Source: Peronospora farinosa (Eukaryota; Oomycota; Peronosporomycetes; Peronosporales; Peronosporaceae). From it: a DNA stretch of 62,736 nt. How positions within the stretch are numbered: the first letter of the stretch is position 1; each line of letters starts with the position of its first letter. Position numbers and translations under genes: made by a program. Below are positions 1-11,827 of the stretch, piece after piece. The DNA lies in the NCBI GenBank assembly GCA_947646735.1, contig CANTFK010000360.1, forward strand, positions 1-62,736, in the 5' to 3' direction. The notes beneath the pieces are model-generated. The model worked only from the letters and a program-made list of their open reading frames with translations, did no database searches and was not told the origin of the DNA.

Positions 1-6
1 TGCCAC

Positions 7-31
7 GCTGTGCCCGCTATTTGGGCACAGC
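7..31. repeat. 9-bp stem, 7-base loop inverted repeat
   Basis: GCTGTGCCC and its exact reverse complement GGGCACAGC are separated by 7 bases. It lies at the window edge upstream of the RT remnant. Function unknown; it may belong to the retroelement. Confidence 0.7.
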
Positions 32-128
32 ACCTGCTTACATATGTAATTGTTTATTCATGTGAATACTATGTGTGTGATGTAGCCCATTACAATGTAA
101 ATTTGGGCATAGTAGGGCGGAGGACGGT

Positions 129-1116
129 TTGAGCGCAATAGAGTCGCACAAGCGTCATTTAGATGCTGTGTTGCAGACTCTGAGTGACGCCCAATTATAC
201 GCTAACTTGCAAAAGTGCGTTATAGGAGTCCCCAAAGATATTTGTGCTGGGCTGCATCGTAGGTACACATGGTGTACGAGGAGACCCAGAAAAGGTAAAG
301 GCTGTAAAGGAATGGTCAGTCCCACGACACGTGAAGGATCTGCGCCAATTTTCTTGGGCTCGCTAATTCCTTGCGTAAGTACAGCAAGAATTATGCGGAG
401 CAGACTAGGCCATTGTCTGACCTTTTGAAAGAGGATGCAGAATAGACTTGGTCAAAGGAGCAAGTAGACGCGTTCACATCAGTGAAGCAATATCTTGTTG
501 AGGCACCGGTCTTGGCATTGTCAGACGTGGATAAGCCCTTTCGCGTCGTCTGCGATTCAAGCAAATTTGCATCGACAGCACGCTCATGAAGAAGGATGAC
601 AGCAGCATTGACCGTGTCATCTCGTATCAGTTTAGGTTTTTAAAATCCGCAGAGCTGAATAACCCTGTGCATGACAAGGAGCTAGTTTTAATTAAGTATG
701 CTCTTGTTAAGTTTCTGGTGCACCTCTTGGGCACCGAATCATTTGGGTTTTAAATGGATCATGCATCACTGCGGACCGCTATAGATTCACAGCACCTCTC
801 TCCGAGAATGGCGAGATGGCTAACATTCTTCTCTAAATTTTTTCTAAAAGTTGAATATAAGCCAGGTAAGTCGAATGTCTTGGCTGACGCGTTATCGCGC
901 AGACCAGACTTCGAGGCAAGACACCAGAAAAGTGTGTCTCGTGCGAAAGCACAAGGTGAGTCGTCAACATTGGTAGCCATGAAGGCCTACCATGTGACGA
1001 GCTCAATGGCCTCCGATATCAAGGATTGCTACATTCAAGACGAACATTTTCGCCTACTGTTGAATCATTTTGGTGTACAAAAGGTTACCCTTACGTCGCA
1101 CTTCAAAGCGAAGTGA
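129..1116 (+). pseudogene. Reverse transcriptase / RNase H fragments of gypsy pol
   Basis: The first piece (129-428) holds the end of the RT palm and thumb (HLDAVLQTLSDAQLYANLQK; the 'L-x-x-L..L..A.L.K..KC' pattern of gypsy RT). After stops and frame changes, 754-1116 holds the end of RNase H and the linker to integrase: a D-H-x-S-L motif, then W-L-x-x-x-S-x-F and the hallmark ADALSRRPD, which ends the RNase H region in gypsy elements. The catalytic YxDD block is not readable. The sequence is broken by at least three frame changes and is not functional. Confidence 0.85.
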
Positions 1117-1320
1117 AATCGCTTAAGTTACAGTAAAGGCCTACTATGGCTTCAGCTGTCGCCCCGTGATCCATTGAGGATCTATGTCCCTCATGACACA
1201 GATCTCAAGTTGATGATACTTCACGATTGCCATGATGCGTCATCTAGTAGGCATCTGGGCCGTGAAAAGACATTCTTACGAGTGTCAGAGGAATTTTGGT
1301 GACCCCGCCTATGCCGGTGG

Positions 1321-1992
1321 GTGGCCAACTATATTTTCTCTTGTGAAGAGTGTCAGCGCATAAAGCCTGCACCTTCGAACAGTGCGCCACTGAAGCCACT
1401 GCCGATTCCAACGGATTGCTGGAAGTCGGTCAGTTTAGACTTCGTGTTTGGCTTACCGCGTGACCATAAAGGCAGGACGGGGCTCGTCGTATTTGTAGAC
1501 AGACTGAGCAATATGGTGCATTTGGCACCATGTAGCACCAAGATCGCAGGAAAAGAGGCTGCCCTCTTGTTTCTGGATCATGTGTACCGACTACACGGGA
1601 TGCCCGAGTCCATAGTATCGGACCGGGATCCGCGTCTTACGTCGGGTTGTTGGCGACATGTGTTTGAACTGCTGGGAAGCAAGCTCCACATGTCAACCGC
1701 TGATCATCCCCAGACCGATGGCCAAATAGAACGGGCCAATCGAGTCGTGTCGAATGTGTTGCGTACAGTAGCGACTCTCAAAGAATGGAGCAAGCAATTG
1801 TCATCTGTGGAGTTCCCTATAAATAATAGCGTTCATGCCAGTACGGGTGATACCCCGTTTTACATTAGCGAACGGCACCATCCTCGAACACCAGTCTCGT
1901 TTGTACGCAGCCCGGGTCTTAGTGAGGAAGGGCCCCTCACTTCGATCGGTGCGAATGCCAAAAAGGGCCAAGGTTGCCTAGTGATACTGTAG
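1321..1992 (+). pseudogene. Gypsy integrase core fragment
   Basis: This frame is a typical retroviral-type integrase core: a CxxC remnant of the zinc-binding HHCC domain (C-E-E-C-Q-R-I-K), then D-F-V-F-G-L-P containing the first catalytic Asp, VSDRDPRLTS with the second Asp, and HPQTDGQIERANR with the catalytic Glu. DDE spacing looks normal, but the frame stops at 1992 and the C-terminal part continues in other frames. The protein is therefore truncated. It belongs to the same element as the RT/RNase H pieces upstream. Confidence 0.9.
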
Positions 1993-2188
1993 TTTAGCAG
2001 TAGTCACGCACCTATAGGTGTCACAGAGGAGGACGGAAGAAACGACAGTGCTCCTTGACGATGACTGTAGTGTTATCAACAGGTTGGCCCATGAACGACC
2101 TCTTGGAGGGTCATAGGCGAGCTGGATGCTAAAAGCGTGAGCGAAGCTCAGCGTTTGTGGATGAGCGATTAGCCATCGAGTAAAGTCC

Positions 2189-3071
2189 GTGACCAACGCA
2201 AGCGCACAGGACAAGAAAAAAAATATGCGGACCAACATGGTCGCAAAAACAATGAACGCTTCAGTGTGGGGAAAAGTGCTATTAAGTACTGCTACCCTAT
2301 TTAAACATGCAATCTCTGTACTACCTGGTGGTACTACTAAGCTATTGCCCCGGTTCGTTGGGACCTTTACAGTGGTTAAAGAAGCTGGAGACATAAACGA
2401 TAGGCTCACTCTCCCACCGTATATGAAGACGCACCCCGTATTTTACGTGGGTCGTCTGAAACGGTATGTGGATTCAAAAGAGATCACAGATCGCACCAGC
2501 CTAGCGAGATCGATGATGACGTCGATTGTGAGTTGAGCGTCGTTGCCGATCAGGCGAAAGGGAAGGTGAACGACTTCGTATACGAGACCGACGACAGAGG
2601 ACTAGGTGATCGAGGAGGACTCCGCGTTGGACGGGTCTCTCATCAACAGTCGCTCGTATATGTCCAAATGGTCCTTCAGGCGTCTACCCCTGACATCCCT
2701 CGTATTCACAGAGCGTAGATCCGAAGTCAGTCGCAGACTTGACTTGACTGATCAGCCACCTCTTTCTTCAGGCAGCGATCTCCGCCTGCGACTGAACGAC
2801 AACATGATAGGCAGCCGCAAATAGTTGAACGTAATCACCGCTCCTATTGGGCTCCACCTGTGCTGGTGGATGCGGGTGGGAACACACGCTTCGTTGTTGA
2901 AGGGTGTTGGCCCACCGCCATGTGAATCAGAAGCTTCAAATCCTTGTACAGTGAAAGGATTACCCGAAGAGCTTCAACTCATGGGATACGATCGACGCGT
3001 TGCGTATCGACGTGCCTGGGCTGGTGGCTGCTTATGAGCAGAAGCACAAGCTGCATTTGCTCTGCTAGATC
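2189..3071 (+). pseudogene. Integrase C-terminus and chromodomain, frameshifted
   Basis: 2189-2536 contains the integrase C-terminal SH3-like part (FVGTFTVVKEAGD..., then HPVFYVGRLKRYVD). In other frames, 2821-2932 reads as the start of a chromodomain (R-N-H-R-S-Y-W-A-P-P-V-L-V-D) and about 2961-3071 as its end (K-D-Y-P-K-S-F-N-S-W-D, followed by a helix ending in A-A-Y-E-Q-K-H). This order is that of chromoviral integrases, whose chromodomain is thought to direct insertion to heterochromatin. At least two frame changes separate the parts. Confidence 0.75.
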
Positions 3072-3146
3072 CTAATGGACTTGCAGGGACGGCGTGACGA
3101 GAAGGAGCTGGGGGTATGTTACCACCCAATATCTCCCTCGCACGCT

Positions 3147-4044
3147 TCATAGCAAGCTGATCTGCTGCGACCGCTGTTTCACTGCATCTGCATGCGGCTT
3201 GACACAGCGCAGGAACTCTGCTTCGTATTCGTTGGTTGTTTTGTTAGAACGCATCACGACTGGAATTGGGAAAGCACGACCAAGTGCTTTGCCCTGCCGT
3301 TTCCATAATGGAATGACCCTAAAAAGTTTATTAGTGTTAATAGTGGCACGCTGCAAAAGCGTTGCACTAGACCCCTTCGAGTTTATCCACTTGGATGGAG
3401 GTGGCACTGGTTGCAAGCCACCACTCACGTAGCCGCCCTCACGACGGCGGGTTAGTGAGGCCGAATGTGTACTTGGTGGAGCTTTAAGCTCACACTCACC
3501 TGAGTCTGACTCTCCATTACGGATTGTCAAGGCATCAGACGTAGGGTTGACAGAGCGGACGATTTAAAATCGCTGACCTGCTGTTGAGTCGCGACTACTC
3601 CTTTAGAAGCAGCGCGCTCAGTATTAGTCGCTGCGCTTGTTGGCACAGACGACGAGGCATGACCCTCGCTGTCAGGAAGCATGAAAGATTTTTAAAGGCT
3701 TGGTGTCTTAAATGATAAGTACAAATGTCCCATCAGAGCAATGTACTTTGGGGTGATGGCAATGGTGTGCTCTCCTTGTAGTCAACAATAAGAGACAAGT
3801 CTTCATCCGAACCATAGCGGGATGGACCAGTGCTCTCTGCTAAAGAGCTGACATTAGATGTCGGCATTGTCACAGAGACACTTCGCGACGGCTGCGAATC
3901 ATCGCGGCGCGTGCGCTTGGTGTTGGTCTGCATGGGCGCCTTTGCAGGCGACCCATCATCCTTTTTACGTTTCGGTGGCATCGTCTCTTTATTCGATGTT
4001 TTACAAAGTGTAAAATCGTCTTTAAGAGGGGGATGGTGTAACAA
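3147..4044 (-). pseudogene. LTR-retroelement gag-like fragment, copy A
   Basis: On the minus strand, directly inside a probable 5' LTR, a frame starts M-P-P-K-R-K-K-D-D with a lysine/arginine and Ser/Pro-rich tail (3733-4044) and then breaks. A second frame (3147-3530) continues with a proline-rich and basic stretch (P-P-P-S-K-W-I). Gag-like composition and position after the LTR suggest a gag 5' end; no CCHC knuckle or protease is seen. The N-terminal 103-codon part is repeated without any amino-acid change at 5393-5704. Assignment to gypsy or copia cannot be made. Confidence 0.55.
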
Positions 4045-4625
4045 CTTAAAAGTTACACGGTTTGTTAAGTATCAGATACTTAACGGGCAGGTCTAAATGG
4101 GTACGAGGTACCTTAGGCGTCACTGGGTGTGCACATCAGTATACCCACCCTCGTAAGTATAATATTCATGAAGAGTTCACTATCAACGGGGCTGACGCCC
4201 AAATGGGAATAGCTCATGGTGACGATTTAAATAGACGTCACAGCGAGCTTAAATATATTTTAAGCTCGCACGTAAGTATACGTTTATAAAGAGACGCGTA
4301 TCCAATCTTTACATAATTAGCCAACCAGTAGTTAGATTTATATTTAATTAAACTCTACTATATATGAGTCAGTCGTGAATTTACTAACTATTGCCCACTG
4401 CGCACGAGAAGCTTGGTAGCTTCTGCGTGACAAGTGAGCCCCCTTTAAATGATCGTTGCGGGACCGCTCCAAAGCGACCGGCAACGGTTGGTACAGTGCT
4501 TCTTAGCGCCGACCAACACCACCACCACCGCACGCGGAGGAAAGACGGTATAACCGCTTCCTCACGCCGCTTGAAGGTGTGCACGCGTAGTACGTGGGAG
4601 CATCATTACAAAGTGGCCTTCTACA
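4037..4625 (-). mobile_element. LTR, copy A
   Basis: Read on the minus strand this starts TGTAG and ends GTTACA, in keeping with TG...CA LTR ends, and is followed by the gag-like frame. It contains a perfect 10-bp inverted repeat around 4064-4084 and an 11-bp stem GCGAGCTTAAA with loop TATAT near 4237-4263. Related copies lie at 5697-6294 (same orientation) and at about 57589-58155 (opposite orientation). No partner 3' LTR is seen, so the element is truncated. Confidence 0.65.
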
Positions 4626-5150
4626 CTCGACATTAGTTTAAGTAGAATTTTCGTTTAAAATACATAAAAATGCTCATTTTATAAAGTTATATTGCCCTGT
4701 CTGACTATAACTTTACTTATAACTAGCGATCATAGGACACGAAACTAAATAACATACCGGAGGTTTTAACTTATCGGACGATAACTTATTGAAGGGAGGT
4801 TAGTACGGCGTTATCGGCTATCGACCCATAACCGACAGTTACGGTATTACCGATCCCAAATATCTTCTTAGACAAATACCGATAATTTCTTTTGTATGCA
4901 TTATGTTAGGTTAAACAAACTGACGCAAATGGTGGATACAATTATCCAGCCGTGATGTATCCCCATTACATGAAGCTTATTTTGATTTGACATGCCATAC
5001 GTATAGTATACGCCATTATATATATATTTATTTTTCTTACTTATAAATGATACATTATTTTCCTCTTATAAAATATTTTTTTATTTTTCGGCATAATTTG
5101 GTATATATATATTTTCCTATAATAATTGGTACTTACAATAGTCCCGATGC
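4626..5150. other. AT-rich spacer inside copy A, no gene seen
   Basis: AT-rich sequence with runs of TATATA and poly-T between the LTR and the truncated TMEM65 exon. Its counterpart in copy B (about 6295-6853) is the immediate upstream region of the intact TMEM65 gene, so it probably represents that gene's original promoter region. No reading frame of interest. Confidence 0.6.
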
Positions 5151-5310
5151 TTGGCTGCACCTTCGCCGGCGCGTCGCTACCAACTGCATCACTGCTACAT
5201 TTCATTCCAAAACTCGTGTCAAAGTTGAGAACGCAGCGTTATTACGAGATCTGGAAGCGGCATTGAAGACAAACCCACAGCAACTGAGTGCTCTTTTATC
5301 GCCATCCACG
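5151..5310 (+). pseudogene. Truncated duplicate of TMEM65 first exon
   Basis: This stretch matches the start of TMEM65 at 6854-7014 nearly base for base. One C of the CC after ATGCTTGG is missing, which throws the start codon out of frame, and the exon stops at the duplication joint after about 52 codons. The rest of the protein is absent. It is a non-functional relic of the tandem duplication. Confidence 0.85.
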
Positions 5311-5392
5311 ACGACGAGCATGACCTCGCTGTCAGGAAGCATGAAAGATTTTTAAAGGCTTGGTGTCTTAAATGATAAGTACAAATGTCCCA

Positions 5393-5704
5393 TCAGAGCA
5401 ATGTACTTTGGGGTGATGGCAATGGTGTGCTCTCCTTGTAGTCAACAATAAGAGACAAGTCTTCATCCGAACCATAGCGGGATGGACCAGTGCTCTCTGC
5501 TAAAGAGCTGACATTAGATGTCGGCATTGTCACAGAGACACTTCGCGACGGCTGCGAATCATCGCGGCGCGTGCGCTTGGTGTTGGTCTGCATGGGCGCC
5601 TTTGCAGGCGACCCATCATCCTTTTTACGTTTCGGTGGCATCGTCTCTTTATTCGATGTTTTACAAAGTGTAAAATCGTCTTTAAGAGGGGGATGGTGTA
5701 ACAA
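5393..5704 (-). pseudogene. Gag-like N-terminal fragment, copy B
   Basis: Same 103-codon frame as in copy A (M-P-P-K-R-K-K-D-D start, Ser/Thr/Pro-rich tail, then stop), with no amino-acid difference. It lies directly inside the LTR of copy B and is cut at its 3' side by the duplication joint, so it can only encode a short fragment. Confidence 0.55.
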
Positions 5705-6294
5705 CTTAAAAGTTACACGGTTTGTTAAGTATCAGATACTTAACGGGCAGGTCTAAATGGGTACGAGGCACCTTAGGCCTGTCACTTGGGTGTGGCACAT
5801 CAGTATGACCCACCCTCGTGAGTATAATATCCATGAATGAGATTCACTATCAACGGGGCTGACGCCCAAATGGGAATAGGCTCATGGTGACGATTTAAAT
5901 AGACGTCACAGCGAGCTTAAATATATTTAAAGCTCGCACGTAAGTACACGTTTATAAAGAGACGCGTATCCAATCTTTGCATAATTAGCCAATCAGTAGT
6001 TAGATTTATTTTTAATTAAATTCTACTATATATGAGTCAGTCGTGAATTTACTAACTATTGCCCACTGCGCACGAGAAGCTTGGTAGCTTCTGCGTGACG
6101 TAAGTGAGGCGCCTCTTAAATGTTCGTTGCGCGGACCGCTCCAAAGCGACCGGCAACGGTTGGTACAGCGCTTCTTAGCGCCGACCAACACCACCACCAC
6201 CGCCGGGAGGTAAGACGTTATAACCGCTTCCTCGCGCTGCTTAAAGGTGTGCCGCGTAGTACGTGGGAGCATTATTACGAAGTGCCCGTCTACA
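5697..6294 (-). mobile_element. LTR, copy B
   Basis: Same LTR as copy A with extra single bases, giving a slightly longer element (TGTAG...GTTACA on the minus strand). The stem around GCGAGCTT is kept with a larger loop. The LTR lies antisense to the downstream TMEM65 gene. Confidence 0.65.
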
Positions 6295-6853
6295 CTTGAC
6301 ATGTAGTTTGAGTAGAATTTCTCGTTTAAAATACATAAAAATGCTCCTTTTATAAAGTTATATTGCCCTGTCTGACTATAACTTTACTTATAACTTAGCG
6401 ATCATAGAACTAGCTTGGTGGACACGAAACTAAATAACATACCGGAGGTTTTAACTTATCGGAGGGTAACTTATTGGAGGGATTCCGTATCAGCATATGC
6501 TGTACTTAGTACGGCGTTATCGGCTATCGACCCATAACCGACAAGTTACGGTATTAACGATCCCAAATATCTTCTTAGACAAATACCGACAATTTCTTTT
6601 GTATGCATTATGTTAGGTTAAACAAACTGACGCAAATGTGGATACAATTATCCAGCCGTGATGTATCCCCATTACATGAAGCTTATTTTGATTTGACATG
6701 CCATACGTATAGTATACGCCATTATATATATATTTATTTTTCTTACTTATAAATGATACATTATTTTCCTCTTGTAAAATATTTTTTTTATGTTTCGGCA
6801 TAATTTCGTATATATATATTTTCCTATAATAATTGGTACTAACAATAGTCCCG

Positions 6854-7724
<871 letters not shown>

Positions 7725-7755
7725 CTCGAATGAATGACATGTCACTCGACAAAAC

Positions 7756-9186
7756 ATGCCATCACCAGCCATCGAGTCGGACGTAGCACATGCTATGCTG
7801 CAGTGGTTTGAGACCTCTTTGCAATGTCAGAAGAAGATCCCTATCTCCGAGTGGACTGTACTAGCTGGCATTGTATTGCAAACGCTTTCTCCTCCCTCTT
7901 CCGCTCCACAACCAGTGTCTACCAATACATTTCGGGTCTTGACAGCTGCTACAGGTAACAAATGTCTTGGACGACGCGATCTGAACGCCGACGGCTTCGT
8001 AGTCAACGATTGCCACGCTGAAGTGTTGGCAAGACGTGCGTTGCTTCGCTATTTGTACATTGAAGCGCTGTTATGGAAGGAAAACAAGCCGGAATCAAAC
8101 GAGCAGTCGATCTTCGAGTACCACTCGACATCGCGTCGACTGGTGCTCAAGCCACAGCATTCGCTGCATCTCTTTATCAGTGAAGCGCCTTGTGGAGATG
8201 CAGCCATCTACGAATTACGCCAAGAAGTCGTCAATCAGTTGGTGCAACAACGAAGAGCGGGGTGTAACAGCACAGACGACGAGACTGAAAACCACGTACC
8301 GTCTCGGAGTGAACTGCGAGTCACAGGAGCCAAAAGACCGAGACACCGAGACACCTTGCTGCCCGACAACCGGTTCACACAAACAGTTGGCGTTGCACGT
8401 GTGAAATCGGGTCGGTCAGATCTACCTCTAGACAAGCAGACACTGTCCATGAGCTGCTCCGACAAACTGGCCAAGTGGAATGCGCTAGGACTGCAAGGCT
8501 CTCTCTTACTGCAATGGTTTGAGCCGATCTTTTTGAGCTCTGTCTGTGTAAGCAGAGATGATAAAGCAATGTCAGTGGCAAAGCAAGAACGGGCCCTCCG
8601 ACGCGCAGTGTGCACTCGGCTTGAAGAACGTGGTGCACTGATAAAGGGAGCGCGGCTATCTTCCTGTAAAGTGCATGTTGTCTCCGATGTTCGCCCGTTC
8701 AGTCGCCGACGAACGTTCAACCGAACTCCATCAAGTCTAGCGATGGTTTGGACGACCCAAGAGTCTTTTTGGACCCGAGGCAAGAAGCAAAAGCCGACGC
8801 CCGAATCAATGGATGAAGCCGAACTTACAAGGAAGTTCTTTCACAATTTTGAGATCGAGTGTCTGATGGCCGCAACTGGGTTCAAGCAGGGCGCCAAGAA
8901 GGCTTCGAAAATGGATCAGGCTGCCATGGAAAGAGTAGCTTCACGTCTGTCAAAACGCAACTTGCTCCGTGCATTTCATCACGTTCTTGGCCAGAAGTTG
9001 CTCGCAAACACCGAGTATCTTCAACTCAAGCAAAACATTCCTTTGGACGTACCATTGCTCACAGCGCCCTCTACGCTTTTGGTACCGACAGCCGTCATCG
9101 CCTCTAACGATCGACAAAAGCAGTTCTTTGTGGCGTTTAGTGATTGGATTGGAGTCCCTACTATATATAAGCAGTTCAAATTGTAA
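7756..9186 (+). CDS. ADAT1: tRNA-specific adenosine deaminase 1 (ADAT1/Tad1)
   Basis: One exon of 476 residues. ADAT1 deaminates adenosine 37 next to the anticodon of tRNA-Ala to inosine. The editase domain is complete: the HAE motif at residues 87-89 (DCHAEVLARRALLRYL), a zinc-binding Cys in EAPCGDA (C146) and the second in SMSCSDKLAKWN (C234), followed by GLQGSLL. GNKCLGRRDLNADG at 67-80 matches the family's conserved N-terminal block. The length is normal for the family. It begins just after TMEM65 on the same strand and ends 58 bases from the convergent nucleotidyltransferase gene. All expected catalytic residues are present, so the protein is probably active. Confidence 0.92.
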   Translation: MPSPAIESDVAHAMLQWFETSLQCQKKIPISEWTVLAGIVLQTLSPPSSAPQPVSTNTFRVLTAATGNKCLGRRDLNADGFVVNDCHAEVLARRALLRYLYIEALLWKENKPESNEQSIFEYHSTSRRLVLKPQHSLHLFISEAPCGDAAIYELRQEVVNQLVQQRRAGCNSTDDETENHVPSRSELRVTGAKRPRHRDTLLPDNRFTQTVGVARVKSGRSDLPLDKQTLSMSCSDKLAKWNALGLQGSLLLQWFEPIFLSSVCVSRDDKAMSVAKQERALRRAVCTRLEERGALIKGARLSSCKVHVVSDVRPFSRRRTFNRTPSSLAMVWTTQESFWTRGKKQKPTPESMDEAELTRKFFHNFEIECLMAATGFKQGAKKASKMDQAAMERVASRLSKRNLLRAFHHVLGQKLLANTEYLQLKQNIPLDVPLLTAPSTLLVPTAVIASNDRQKQFFVAFSDWIGVPTIYKQFKL

Positions 9187-9244
9187 GACGTAATACATGT
9201 TGCCACTTCCCTATGCGCTAGCTCGGCCATCTCACACGCGTTGC

Positions 9245-10598
9245 TCAATGTTTATCTGGCACTTTTTGCGATCCTCCTCCCCGCTCTTCATAAATAATGG
9301 ATCCAATATTGCCCGTGGAGCTCAAAATGTCGAACGCCATGGCAAACGTCTCGACACAGTCATCAATGCGGAAAACACCGCCAAAATCCATGTGGCCACC
9401 ATCTCCAAAAGGAAGCGGCAGCTGTGTGCCCTCGTGCAGGAATTTAGGCAGCTTCTTGTTGCCAAACAGCTCGAAGAACGCCAGCAGGAGGGACGATACA
9501 GGTGGCCGTGGTTTATTTGAGCCATATCGCTGAAAGATAAATGCCACCATCATGTATAGTCGAAAGCTACCAAGTCCGCCTGTAAAAAGCTTATCAAGCT
9601 CATACTGGTACAAAAACTCCTTCAAAAACATGACTATGGTTGTAAACGGTGCGCCCAGCGTGTCTTGCAGTCTTTTTGCAAGCGACGTCGAGCGTCCACG
9701 CTCACTAATCTCAAACATTTCACGATTGACGCCGATATCAATCGCCAACTTGGTCTTCGTGTCCAGCACCATAAGAATGGGAGTTCTGGCTTTATGCAGA
9801 CACTTTACTTGGAAATGGGGTCTCTGGGACTTCAATAAAAGTTGCAGCGCTCGTAGAACGCGGAGTTTACGTCTACGCAGCGTCGGGTTCCAGTGCGAAG
9901 CTGGTGTAAACTGCACACGACGAGTGATATGGGCATTGTCAACTGAGGCAACCGTTCCAACAGGTAGCGCCAAATTCAGTGAGAACGATGCTTCCTCCTC
10001 TTTATCCTGTACAGGTCTGGACACGTTCATATGTGCATCCATTTCTTCCTTCTGCTGTCGCTCTTTAACAACAACCTCCTCCTCCTTTTCGTCTTCCTCT
10101 TCATCAACCACCACCACCTTTGGCAGATACTGAGACGAAGACAGCGTAAGATTGCCCACGGTAATATCAAGGTCACTTCGAAAAGTGTCAAGTCCAGTGC
10201 TGGACGACCCATAAAGCTGCACTGTAGCGTCCTGGAAAGCTGACGAGATGAGATCGCGTACATCTTCATACACTTTAATGCGGAACTTCCTCTCCTTTGT
10301 AGACAACATCACTCGCTCTGCAAACATATTGAAGCTCTTTATCCATTGCCGTCTCGTGACTGCGAATACAAACTTTGTCATTATTCGTTGGCGTTAGAGA
10401 CTTTAACTTGTGACGTCTTTTGTTACGAGTGCTTTTAACCTTCTTAGAGCTCGCAACTATCTGGGTTTTTTCACACAATGATGACACATTACCGCCCTTT
10501 TTTACCTTTTCCCAGTTGGTAATAGAGCCTCTTGGATGAATAGCAGACACATGCAGGGGCTTGGAAGGTGACACCCGCTTTTTGTGACGCATAGCCAC
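9245..10598 (-). CDS. Non-canonical poly(A)/U polymerase, Trf4/Cid1 type
   Basis: Exon 1 (10493-10598) joins exon 2 (9245-10359) across a 133-base intron (donor GTAATG, acceptor TTCGCAG) in phase 1, giving 406 residues. Without this join the N-terminus would be in another frame. The nucleotidyltransferase motif GSSSTGLDTFRSDLD (G86, metal-binding D98 and D100) and a third Asp (LAID, D243) are present. A PAP-associated domain follows (GGLGSFRLYMMVAFIFQ, then the FGDGG-containing end). Members add untemplated A or U to nuclear RNAs for decay or maturation. A roughly 90-residue acidic/basic insertion (DEEEDEKEEE...) separates the second and third Asp. The basic N-terminus (RHKKR) may direct nuclear import. 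The exact substrate class cannot be told. Confidence 0.82.
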
Positions 10599-10875
10599 TA
10601 ATTTTGTGATATAATCACGTATTATTTTTCACCGGATATTTTATCGAATCGGATTTTATAGATTCAGCTAAACGTACTGGTATACCGGTATTTAAAGTTC
10701 CGGTTTCTATAGCCCATCGCTAGATTACGTGCATCCCTTCCTCATGCCAAAGGTAACAACATCCATTAGTGGCAATTCTTGTCCATCATCTGTCTTGGGG
10801 AGAAAAAAGGCAGCATCAAATGACGACTGACGAGCAAGTCGCATAAGCGTTTTTGATCAATAGCAAGACAGTACA

Positions 10876-11827
10876 ATGCGAGGACTAATAGGAATTCTTC
10901 TGGCCAGCTACACGCTCACTACACAAGGTACGAGAGATATTAGGCTTGGATATGGGCAAGTCTGTCATTCGTAATTAACGTAGTGTGTCCTGTATGTCAA
11001 TCATATCATGTGGTGTTGATGATCTAGCCATTGAAACAACAGACAAAAGGACCTTTGACAGTCTGGACCTACAAGATGGTGGCCGCAAACTCATCAGAGA
11101 ACAAGTGGATATGCGCTTGCTTCAGGCGGACACGAACTCGGATTCCGGCTGTAATGTCCCCTCTTCGGTGGGAACGGAGGTGATCACTGAGCCCATTTCT
11201 GTCGGTCAGTTTTCTCCATTCGACGGGGGGTTTAAAACCTACAAACGTGACGTGGCATTTGAATCAGGCGCTTTGATGACGAGAGAGAATGCCGTGTTTG
11301 TCGTTCAGGCCGGTGGTTTACTCCGCAATGTGATTATCTCAGGTGGAGGTGGTGTCTTTTGCGAGATGAACAATTGCAGGCTCGATCAAGTGTGGTTTAA
11401 GGACTCAGTTCAGGGAGCTCTCCACATTAACTCGGGCACTGGTATCACGACCATCAATGGTGGAGGGGCACTTAACGTAGCAGGCAGCGTCGTCTTTGGC
11501 CAGGGCTCGGGCACGGTTGTTGTCAGCGGCGGTTTTTGCATGGAAAACTCGGGCATGCTCTTTGATTCGTGTGGTTGGTGTGGCCCTGTCATGCGCGCAG
11601 TTGTTGTGGATGGACTGTTGAGCGTGAACCCGACTGCCGAGCTGATTCGTATGAATAGCAATTACAAGGACTGTGGAACAATTGCTCAGACTACCGTTCT
11701 TACTGCAACCGATAACTATGAATTGTGCACGCAATTTGAAGGAGGTGCTGTTCCTGCTAAAGTTGGTAGTGGAGCCTCCCCTCCCGTCTGCGCCATCACT
11801 TCTGCTGTAACGGTCCGGTCGCCATAA
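10876..11827 (+). CDS. Secreted pectate lyase, PL3 family, altered calcium site
   Basis: Exon 1 (10876-10927) encodes a signal peptide (MRGLIGILLASYTLTTQ). A 100-base intron (GTACGA...TCTAG) leads to exon 2 (11028-11827), giving 283 residues. The PL3 beta-helix is recognised by FVVQAGGLLRNVIISGGG, TGITTINGGGALN, SGTVVVSGGFCMENSG, SCGWC and MNSNYKDCGTI. PL3 enzymes cleave polygalacturonate in plant cell walls and are expanded in plant-pathogenic oomycetes. The usual W-x-x-D-V-x-E-D-A block reads VWFKDSVQGA here (W140 to A148): the Glu-Asp pair is Gln146-Gly147. As this pair helps bind calcium in PL3, the protein may be inactive. The remaining fold and secretion signal look intact, so it is not obviously a pseudogene. 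Confidence 0.85.

Larger units (their letters stand above)
1..3075 (+). mobile_element. Degenerate Ty3/gypsy chromovirus pol remnant
   Basis: The stretch carries, in the expected 5' to 3' order, pieces of a chromovirus pol: end of reverse transcriptase, RNase H, integrase and a C-terminal chromodomain. They lie in different reading frames broken by stops, so this is a dead copy. No intact gag, protease or flanking LTR is visible; the left end may continue outside the window. The pieces are listed separately. It is followed directly by an unrelated retroelement piece in the opposite orientation, so this end of the window is a nest of old insertions. Confidence 0.9.
3652..5310. repeat. Segmental tandem duplication, copy A
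   Basis: About 1.65 kb is repeated head-to-tail by the next 1.7 kb. The unit runs from the gag-like fragment through the minus-strand LTR and an AT-rich spacer into the first exon of TMEM65. Copy A ends inside the TMEM65 exon (within ...tcgccatccacga), where copy B begins. Copy A lacks many single bases present in copy B, for example in the LTR around 4110-4160 and in the TMEM65 exon. The short shared CGACGA-like sequence at the joint suggests a microhomology-mediated duplication; an assembly artefact cannot be excluded. Confidence 0.85.

Noticed and set aside
10382..10598. Separate small basic protein upstream of the nucleotidyltransferase
   Set aside because: A GTAATG...TTCGCAG intron joins its first 35 codons in phase to the nucleotidyltransferase, so I treat it as exon 1.
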